From: Anaerolineaceae bacterium
Lineage (GTDB): Bacteria; Planctomycetota; Phycisphaerae; FEN-1346; JAACEH01
DNA: 7,313 nt
NCBI GenBank assembly: GCA_011682595.1
Contig: JAACEH010000135.1
Location: forward strand, 1-7,313
Direction: 5' to 3'
The notes below the pieces were generated by a model. That model did no database searches and was not told the DNA's origin. It was given only the letters and a program-made list of their open reading frames with translations. Made by a program: the position numbers and the translations under genes. Each line of letters begins with the position of its first letter. The first letter of the stretch is position 1. This document shows, piece by piece, positions 1 to 4,937 of the stretch.

Positions 1-897
1 GCGGCTCAGATCCTCGGGCGGTGGTCCGACGACCAGGGCGATTCCTGGTCCGATCCCGTTGTGCTGCAGGAAAACATCGGCGGGCGGAACGTCATGTCGG
101 CCTCGCTCCTGCAATTGCCCTCCGGCCGGGTGCTTCTGGCCTTCGGACGCAAGGACCAGGAGGGCGAACTGCTGCACTCGATGGTCAAGTGGTCGGATGA
201 CCAGGGCCGCACGTGGTCCGCCCCCCTGCAGATCACCCGCGGCGACGCCTACTGGTGCCACACCAACGACCGGCTGGTCCGCCTCACGAGCGACCGCATC
301 CTCTGGCCCGTCGCCGAAGAGAGAGACACGGGCTGCCACTGCTGGTGCTCGGACGATGACGGAGCAACCTGGAAAATAAGCAGCAGCGCCGTCAAGCCGC
401 CACAGGGCCTGGCCTACGAGGAACCGACGGTGGTCGAGATGCCCGACGGCAAGGTGGCCATGTTCCTTCGCGGCAACGCCGGCAACATCCACATCGCCCT
501 CAGCGACAACGGCGACCGGTGGCAGATCTGGAAGAACCGCCCGGCGAACATGTGCGGCCACAGGGGCGCCGGGCCCAGTGCCGCCCAGTCGCCCTGCATG
601 GTCAAACGCGTTCCGGGCACCGACGATCTGCTGCTGGTCTGGAATAACAATCGCGTGCGCACTCCCCTGACGGCGGCAATCAGCAGCGACTGCGCCGAAA
701 CCTGGCGCCATTTCCGCAACCTCGAAGAGATGGACGGTTGGCCGCCGCGACTGACGCACTCCTACCCGTCGGTCGAGTTCCTCGGCGGCAACGTGCACCT
801 GACCTATTGGGAAACCTACCTCGACGAGGAGGCCGGGCGACTGTTCCACCTGCGCTACCGCCGCCTGCCGATCGAGTGGTTCTACGAAAACCCGTAA
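1..897 (+). CDS. BNR/Asp-box sialidase-like glycoside hydrolase, 5'-truncated by window edge
   Basis: The frame is open from base 1 to the TAA at 895-897, giving 298 C-terminal residues; the start and any signal peptide lie off the window. Asp-box repeats of the S-x-D-x-G-x-T-W type mark beta-propeller blades: SDDQGDSW (fragment residues 9-16), SDDQGRTW (65-72), SDDDGATW (117-124), a shortened SDNGDRW (168-174) and a degenerate SSDCAETW (228-235). The segment YEEPTVVEMPDGKVAMFLRG has the Glu/Arg pattern of BNR sialidases, and the end (SYPSVEF then LTYWE) matches the terminal Tyr-containing blade of the family. Known family role: hydrolysis of terminal sialic acid or related sugars, usually by exported enzymes. 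The N-terminal arginine motif is not visible, so a non-sialidase member of the BNR_2 group, with another substrate or only binding, is possible. The family call is firm and the exact substrate is not. The next gene is co-oriented, 133 bp downstream. Confidence 0.82.
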   Translation, partial: AAQILGRWSDDQGDSWSDPVVLQENIGGRNVMSASLLQLPSGRVLLAFGRKDQEGELLHSMVKWSDDQGRTWSAPLQITRGDAYWCHTNDRLVRLTSDRILWPVAEERDTGCHCWCSDDDGATWKISSSAVKPPQGLAYEEPTVVEMPDGKVAMFLRGNAGNIHIALSDNGDRWQIWKNRPANMCGHRGAGPSAAQSPCMVKRVPGTDDLLLVWNNNRVRTPLTAAISSDCAETWRHFRNLEEMDGWPPRLTHSYPSVEFLGGNVHLTYWETYLDEEAGRLFHLRYRRLPIEWFYENP

Positions 898-1030
898 CGC
901 GGGGCCGGCCTGCCCGGGGCGAGATGACGATGCCCGAAGGCGGCCGGAGGGTCCGCCGATGCAATAACGACGGGCGGCCTGCGTTGGATTACTCGGCAAG
1001 CAATGGCACTTTTTTTGGGGAAAACCGACC

Positions 1031-2166
1031 ATGGAATCCAAGTGGCCCGCAGGATTCAGAGCACTTCTGATTGTTGCCGCCATTGCGGTGTTGCTACTTG
1101 TCGGCAGAGCGTGGGCTGCGACCGAAGCCGACGACGGCGGCAGCGACGCCACGACGGACGTGCAGGCGCCGGCCGACGACGGCGGCGGTGCGAAATCCAA
1201 AGAGGTCGAGAAGCCGCGCCGACCGTGGCGGCGGCGGCGACAGTGGACCGGACCTCGCGTTCCTGAGGGCGTCAAGGCCTTTGGCGACCTGGAATATGCC
1301 AAGGTAGGCGAGCGGCCGTTGCTGTTGGATCTCTATGTTCCCGAGAAGGCCGAGGGGCCGTTGCCGCTGGTGGTCTGGGTTCACGGCGGCGGCTGGCGGG
1401 CCGGCAACAAGCGGTTCTGTCGCGCCCTGCCGATGACCAGGAGGGGCTACGCGGTGGCCAGCATCGGCTATCGGCTGAGCGGCGAGGCGCCGATGCCGGC
1501 ACAGATTTACGACTGCAAAGCAGCCGTCCGTTGGCTGCGTGCCAAGGCTGGGAAATACAACATCGATCCCAAGCGCATCGGGGCCTGGGGTGCTTCGGCG
1601 GGCGGTCACCTGGTGGCCCTGATGGGCACCTCGGGCGGCCTGAAGGATCTGGAGGGCGACCTGGGCAACGCGGACCAGTCCAGTCGCGTGCAGGCGGTCT
1701 GCGACTTCTTCGGTCCGAGCGACCTGATTTCGATCTTCGAGCGGGCATCAAGGCCGGCCGCTTCAAGAAGACCGGTGGGGGCCCGGTGCTCCAATTGCTG
1801 GGAGGCACCATCAGCCAGAAGCGCGAACTGGCCAGAGCCGCCAGCCCGGTCAGCCATGTAACCAGGGACGATCCGCCATTTCTGATTGTCCACGGCGACG
1901 CGGACCACGTCGTGCCGTACACCCAGAGCGTTAAGCTTCACGAGGCGCTCAAGAAGGCGGGGGTCGACTCTACGCTGCGCACGGTCAAGGGCGCCGGCCA
2001 CGGATTCCGCAACGCCAGCCTGACCGAAAGGGTAGCCATAGACCGTGCCGTCGCCGAGTTCTTCGACAAGCACCTGAAATCCGCGAAGACCACGGACAAG
2101 CAGGCCAAGTCCGGGCAGGAAGAAGACCAGGGGTCGAAAAAGAAGGTGGCGGTCCCTGCTCAGTGA
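1031..2166 (+). pseudogene. Secreted alpha/beta-hydrolase (BD-FAE-like carboxylesterase), interrupted by one frameshift
   Basis: Two overlapping frames together make one esterase of about 378 residues. The first part starts at ATG 1031 (GGGGA at 1017-1021 is a plausible ribosome site). It has a signal peptide: basic start, hydrophobic run LLIVAAIAVLLLVG, and AWA|A cleavage after residue 29. A low-complexity acidic linker (about 32-55) and a very basic PRRPWRRRRQW patch follow. The oxyanion-hole motif HGGGW is at residues 118-122 and the nucleophile elbow GASAGG has Ser189. After FFGPSDLISIF (ending 1738) this frame becomes Arg/Ser-rich nonsense and stops at 1861. The -1 frame carries the rest: DDPPFLIVHGDADHVVP (catalytic Asp at 1903) and GAGHGF (catalytic His at 1999), ending TGA 2164-2166. 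Known family role: exported esterases acting on acylated polysaccharides or small esters. All triad residues survive, so the lesion is recent, a sequencing or assembly error, or (less likely) recoding. As written, the protein would lack Asp and His. Confidence 0.8.
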
Positions 2167-2179
2167 CCTTCCGAGCCAA

Positions 2180-2224
2180 CCGCCCATCCCAGCGCCGCCC
2201 ATCCCGGCGCCGCCCACGGCACCG
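2180..2224. repeat. 15-bp tandem repeat, about 2.7 copies
   Basis: Units CCGCCCATCCCAGCG (2180-2194) and CCGCCCATCCCGGCG (2195-2209) differ at one base. A third, degraded unit beginning CCGCCCA follows at 2210. It starts 14 bp after the esterase stop codon, in the intergenic space between two convergent genes. The 15-bp period is a multiple of three, but no gene appears to use it. It is probably a local slippage product with no assigned role. Confidence 0.6.
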
Positions 2225-2255
2225 CCGCGGGATACCACAAGACAACGCACGGCAT

Positions 2256-2274
2256 CCCCCTGCGGTGCAGGGGG
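2256..2274. terminator. Perfect 8-bp GC hairpin between convergent genes, candidate bidirectional terminator
   Basis: CCCCCTGC (2256-2263) pairs perfectly with GCAGGGGG (2267-2274) across a three-base GGT loop. It lies 90 bp after the esterase stop and 82 bp beyond the end of the minus-strand lipoprotein gene, where a shared transcript end is expected. Neither side has a good T-run (the plus side reads CTTGTAAC), so it is not a textbook intrinsic terminator. It could instead be a transcript-stabilising hairpin or a small dispersed palindrome. Confidence 0.4.
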
Positions 2275-2356
2275 CTTGTAACGGCAACAACGCACACACC
2301 TGCCGACCATGGCGCTCGCCGCGTCAAAAGTGCAAAACGCTCCGGGTCCGGGGCGG

Positions 2357-3301
2357 TCAGTCTTTGGTGTCGCGGATGGCCTGGCCAAGGGTTTTCGGTT
2401 TAACGGGGCCGGCCTCCTCGGGCAGCGGGGCTGGCCGCGCGGCCAGCGAACTATAGACCCCCAGCGGCAGGGCGACGTTGAACTTCATCTTCTCGACAAC
2501 GATCGACAGGCGGCGTCCCAGGTCGGCGGTGCCGCCGGAGTCGGTCATGCGGAAGTCCAGGGCGTGCGGCATGATCGGCCCGTCATCGACTCGCCGGTAG
2601 TCGGACCATTCGCCCCAATGCGGTATGCCGTGAAAGGGCGCGTCGAACAATGTCACCATCACGCGGTCCACGCGGTCGCTCACCGGGTCGAAGTAGACGT
2701 ACAGCTTGTCATCCGGCAGGTAGCCCGTGGTGTTCAGATCGAACTTGACGCGGACGACGTTCCACTTGTTGCTGCCCGAGGGTGTGCGGACCTGGCCGAG
2801 GCCTTTGAGTTTCACGCCGTCGTCGAGCAGGCAGTAGGGCAGGCAGAAAAAGGTGCGAATGATCCGCATCTCCCCGGCGGCCCGCTCGAACATGAAAAGA
2901 TAGCCGACCGCCTCGCGGCTCATTCGGCTGGGCTTCTTCATCTCCCGCCCGCGGAAGAAGACCCGCCAGGTCGTGCCGTCGTACATGGCCGTGGTCTGGG
3001 TGGTAAGGTCGTCGATTCTCATGCGGCGACTGGTCAGGTCGATGCAATAGACCTTGCGGTTCTCGATGGGCTCCAGCCCGTGGCGATAATCCGACCAGCG
3101 GGTTTCCATGACCAGGTTCTTCTTTTCGGCCCAGACATACGGGCTGCCGTGAGCCCAGATGGCGTCGCGGATGACCGGCTGAATGTCTTGCGGCAGAGCG
3201 TCCGTCCTCTGGATGATATTCTCGGCCCGGGTGCATCCGCCGGCGACGATAATCGCCGAGGCCAGCAGCGCGATGAGGGTGGCCAGTGTCGGTCGAAACA
3301 T
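2357..3301 (-). CDS. Predicted lipoprotein of unassigned function (LolA/DUF6503-like fold possible)
   Basis: The protein has 314 residues, with ATG at 3301 preceded by GGAGA (plus-strand 3308-3312) seven bases upstream, which supports this start. The N-terminus is a lipoprotein signal: MFRP, a hydrophobic stretch, then lipobox VAGGC with Cys23 as the expected lipidated residue. The mature protein is therefore probably tethered on the periplasmic side of a membrane. The body alternates short beta-like stretches, for example YCIDLTSRRMRIDD, MYDGTTWRVFF and KLYVYFDPVSDRVDRVMV. The early AHG followed by W, and the 'YVYFDP...D' segment, recall periplasmic LolA-type and DUF6503-type proteins that follow a polypeptide through beta-hairpins. 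This is a resemblance by eye, not an identification. No catalytic motif is visible and I do not know its function. It is divergent from the SEDS gene, so shared regulation is possible. The gene ends TGA at 2357-2359. Confidence 0.78.
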   Translation of the reverse strand: MFRPTLATLIALLASAIIVAGGCTRAENIIQRTDALPQDIQPVIRDAIWAHGSPYVWAEKKNLVMETRWSDYRHGLEPIENRKVYCIDLTSRRMRIDDLTTQTTAMYDGTTWRVFFRGREMKKPSRMSREAVGYLFMFERAAGEMRIIRTFFCLPYCLLDDGVKLKGLGQVRTPSGSNKWNVVRVKFDLNTTGYLPDDKLYVYFDPVSDRVDRVMVTLFDAPFHGIPHWGEWSDYRRVDDGPIMPHALDFRMTDSGGTADLGRRLSIVVEKMKFNVALPLGVYSSLAARPAPLPEEAGPVKPKTLGQAIRDTKD

Positions 3302-3354
3302 GAGAGTTCTCCGGAGTCAGACGATTTTCACTTTCGCCCATGAATTGGTTTTGG

Positions 3355-3362
3355 ATTATACT
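3355..3362. promoter_or_regulatory. Overlapping divergent -10-like boxes
   Basis: The 157-bp region between the lipoprotein start (3301) and the SEDS start is locally AT-rich. On the minus strand, 3360-3355 reads TATAAT, a perfect -10 consensus. It would place a start of transcription about 47 bases upstream of the lipoprotein ATG. On the plus strand, 3357-3362 reads TATACT, serving the SEDS gene. No good -35 hexamer is seen at 16-18 bp spacing for either: TTTCGC at 3332 is the best plus-strand match, with 19 bp spacing. The two sites overlap, so polymerase could bind only one direction at a time. Confidence 0.4.
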
Positions 3363-3458
3363 GGTCACCATCGACCGGAGCCAGAGCTTTTCGTGAGCCT
3401 CGGGCTCCAACACCGAAAGAGCGAAAGAGGCCGAACCGCCACAGGCCCTGGATGGACC

Positions 3459-4916
3459 GTGCCCAAGAACTGGCCCTACAACTTCCCCTGGATCGTCCTG
3501 GCGGCGGCCCTGCTGCTGACCGGCATCGGCCTGCTGGGCATCTACAGCGCCACCCTGCCCCGCTCGGCCGACCAGGCCGGCGACAGTACAGCCGTGGTCA
3601 TGCAGGTGCTCTTCCTGGTCGCCGCCCTGGTGGTCCTGGCGGCAACCCTGGCGCCGAGCTACCTGCGACTGGCCCGCTTCAGCTACCTGGTTTACGGCCT
3701 GTCGCTCGTGCCGCTGGTCGTCCTGCTGGTGGCCCGCCACTTCGGCGGCCTGCCCGGCCTGATCGCGGCCCGCAACGGGGCCTACAGTTGGTTCCAGGTT
3801 CCCATTCCCGGCCTCAATGTCAGCGTCCAGCCCTCGGAGCTGACCAAGATCGCCTTCATCATGGCCCTGGCCCGCTACCTCAGCTACCGCAAGAACTACC
3901 GCCGCCTGGGCGGCCTGGTCGTGCCTTTCCTGATGGCCCTGGCGCCCACGGCCCTGATCGTCGTCCAGCCCGACCTGGGGACGGCCATGATGTTCATGCC
4001 CGTACTGGTGCTGATGCTCCTGGCGGCCGGGGCCCGGGCGAGCCACATGGCTACCATCGCCGCAGTAGTTCTGCTGCTGGTTCCGGTGGGCTACCTGAAG
4101 TTCGACACCTACCAGCAACGGCGGCTCGAGGCCTGGCTGGTGGCCGGACCGATCGAGGACTTCCACGTCAAGCGACAGGACGCGTCGGCCGAGGACCGCG
4201 AACTTACCGACCAGGAGAAGCAGCAGATGGTTCGCCGGCTGCGAGGGTCAACTCTCACGCGGCTGTTCCTGGCCGCCGACTATGCCAAGTGGTGGACCGG
4301 CCGCAATGTGTCGTGGCTGTTCGGCTCGGACAAGTTGCGGAGCAAGGGCTACTACGACGATCCGTACAGGCACGAACTCTACGGCAGCGATGGCGAGTCG
4401 GTCGGCGCTCGTTACCGACGCGTGTCGCGGTTCGTCGAGAAGTGGCTGATGGGCCCGGGCTACCATGCCTGGCAGGCCAAGGTGGCCGTCGGCTCCGGCG
4501 GCGTCACCGGGACCGGACTCGCCAAGGGCAGCCAGACCCGCCACGGCTTCCTGGCCGAGGCCCGCAACGATTTCATCTTCGCCGTCATCGCCGAGGAGTG
4601 GGGCCTGGTCGGGGCACTGATCGTCCTGGGCCTCTATATGCTGATCGTCATCTTCGGCGTCGATGTCGGCCTGTCGACCAACGAACCTTACGGCAAGTTG
4701 CTGGCCATCGGCGTGGTGGCCCTGTTGAGCGCCCAGGCGTTTCTGAACATGGCCATCGCCGTGGGTCTGACGCCGATCACGGGCATCCCGCTGCCCCTGA
4801 TGAGCAGCGGCGGCAGCTCGCTGGTCTCCAGCTACCTGGCCCTGGGCCTGCTCTGCAACGTGGGCCTCAGGCGCTACCTCCTGCCCGAACCGCAACCGTT
4901 CCAGTTTGATGATTGA
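3459..4916 (+). CDS. SEDS-family peptidoglycan glycosyltransferase (FtsW/RodA/SpoVE), RodA-leaning, with large loop insertion
   Basis: SEDS proteins polymerise lipid II into glycan strands in the inner membrane with a partner class B PBP. From GTG 3459 the protein has 485 residues and about ten membrane segments (first at about 10-31; last at about 447-468). Family motifs in order: GLLGIYSA (24-31), YSWF (109-112), VQPSELTKI (from 123), QPDLGTAM (170-177), VAVGSGG before GTGLAKGSQ, NDFIFAVIAEEWG (from 370) and TGIPLPLMSSGGSS. PLPLMS favours RodA over FtsW; the usual SYGG Tyr is Ser here. Between YQQ (218-220) and RVSRFVEKW (from 321) lie about 100 extra, charged residues. Typical members are about 370-400 residues, so this loop accounts for the extra length. 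The start is uncertain: GTG 3459 has GGATGG just upstream and places the first helix normally, while in-frame GTG 3393 would add 22 residues. The stop lies 21 bp from the convergent leuS stop. Confidence 0.9.
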   Translation: MPKNWPYNFPWIVLAAALLLTGIGLLGIYSATLPRSADQAGDSTAVVMQVLFLVAALVVLAATLAPSYLRLARFSYLVYGLSLVPLVVLLVARHFGGLPGLIAARNGAYSWFQVPIPGLNVSVQPSELTKIAFIMALARYLSYRKNYRRLGGLVVPFLMALAPTALIVVQPDLGTAMMFMPVLVLMLLAAGARASHMATIAAVVLLLVPVGYLKFDTYQQRRLEAWLVAGPIEDFHVKRQDASAEDRELTDQEKQQMVRRLRGSTLTRLFLAADYAKWWTGRNVSWLFGSDKLRSKGYYDDPYRHELYGSDGESVGARYRRVSRFVEKWLMGPGYHAWQAKVAVGSGGVTGTGLAKGSQTRHGFLAEARNDFIFAVIAEEWGLVGALIVLGLYMLIVIFGVDVGLSTNEPYGKLLAIGVVALLSAQAFLNMAIAVGLTPITGIPLPLMSSGGSSLVSSYLALGLLCNVGLRRYLLPEPQPFQFDD

Positions 4917-4937
4917 ATGTGCAGGGCAATCCCGCCC

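Noticed and set aside
1010..1016. T7 run upstream of the esterase gene as an intrinsic terminator for the sialidase-like gene
   Set aside because: No stable stem immediately precedes the T-run; only a weak CCGCC/GGCGG pairing lies further upstream with a long loop.
1727..1745. Programmed -1 ribosomal frameshifting in the esterase gene
   Set aside because: The direction fits, but there is no slippery heptamer in the zero frame and no reason for a truncated product lacking Asp and His. A simple indel is preferred.
3183..3458. Upstream extension of the SEDS frame to an ATG at 3183
   Set aside because: It would run antisense through the lipoprotein signal-peptide region and add about 90 residues with no counterpart in the family.
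2709..4166. A 485-codon open frame on the minus strand opposite the SEDS gene and part of the lipoprotein gene
   Set aside because: The product is rich in Gln/Gly/His/Arg with no domains. It overlaps two well-supported genes and is the antisense shadow expected in GC-rich DNA.
3452..4909. ATG-started open frame of 485 codons nearly coextensive with the SEDS gene
   Set aside because: It is the +1/-1 shadow of the SEDS frame (Pro/Arg/Gly-rich, no membrane segments). The overlapping frame carries every SEDS motif.
4924..4937. GGGC-aatccc-GCCC inverted repeat between the SEDS and leuS stops
   Set aside because: Only a 4-bp stem with no T-run; too weak to call a terminator or a dispersed element.
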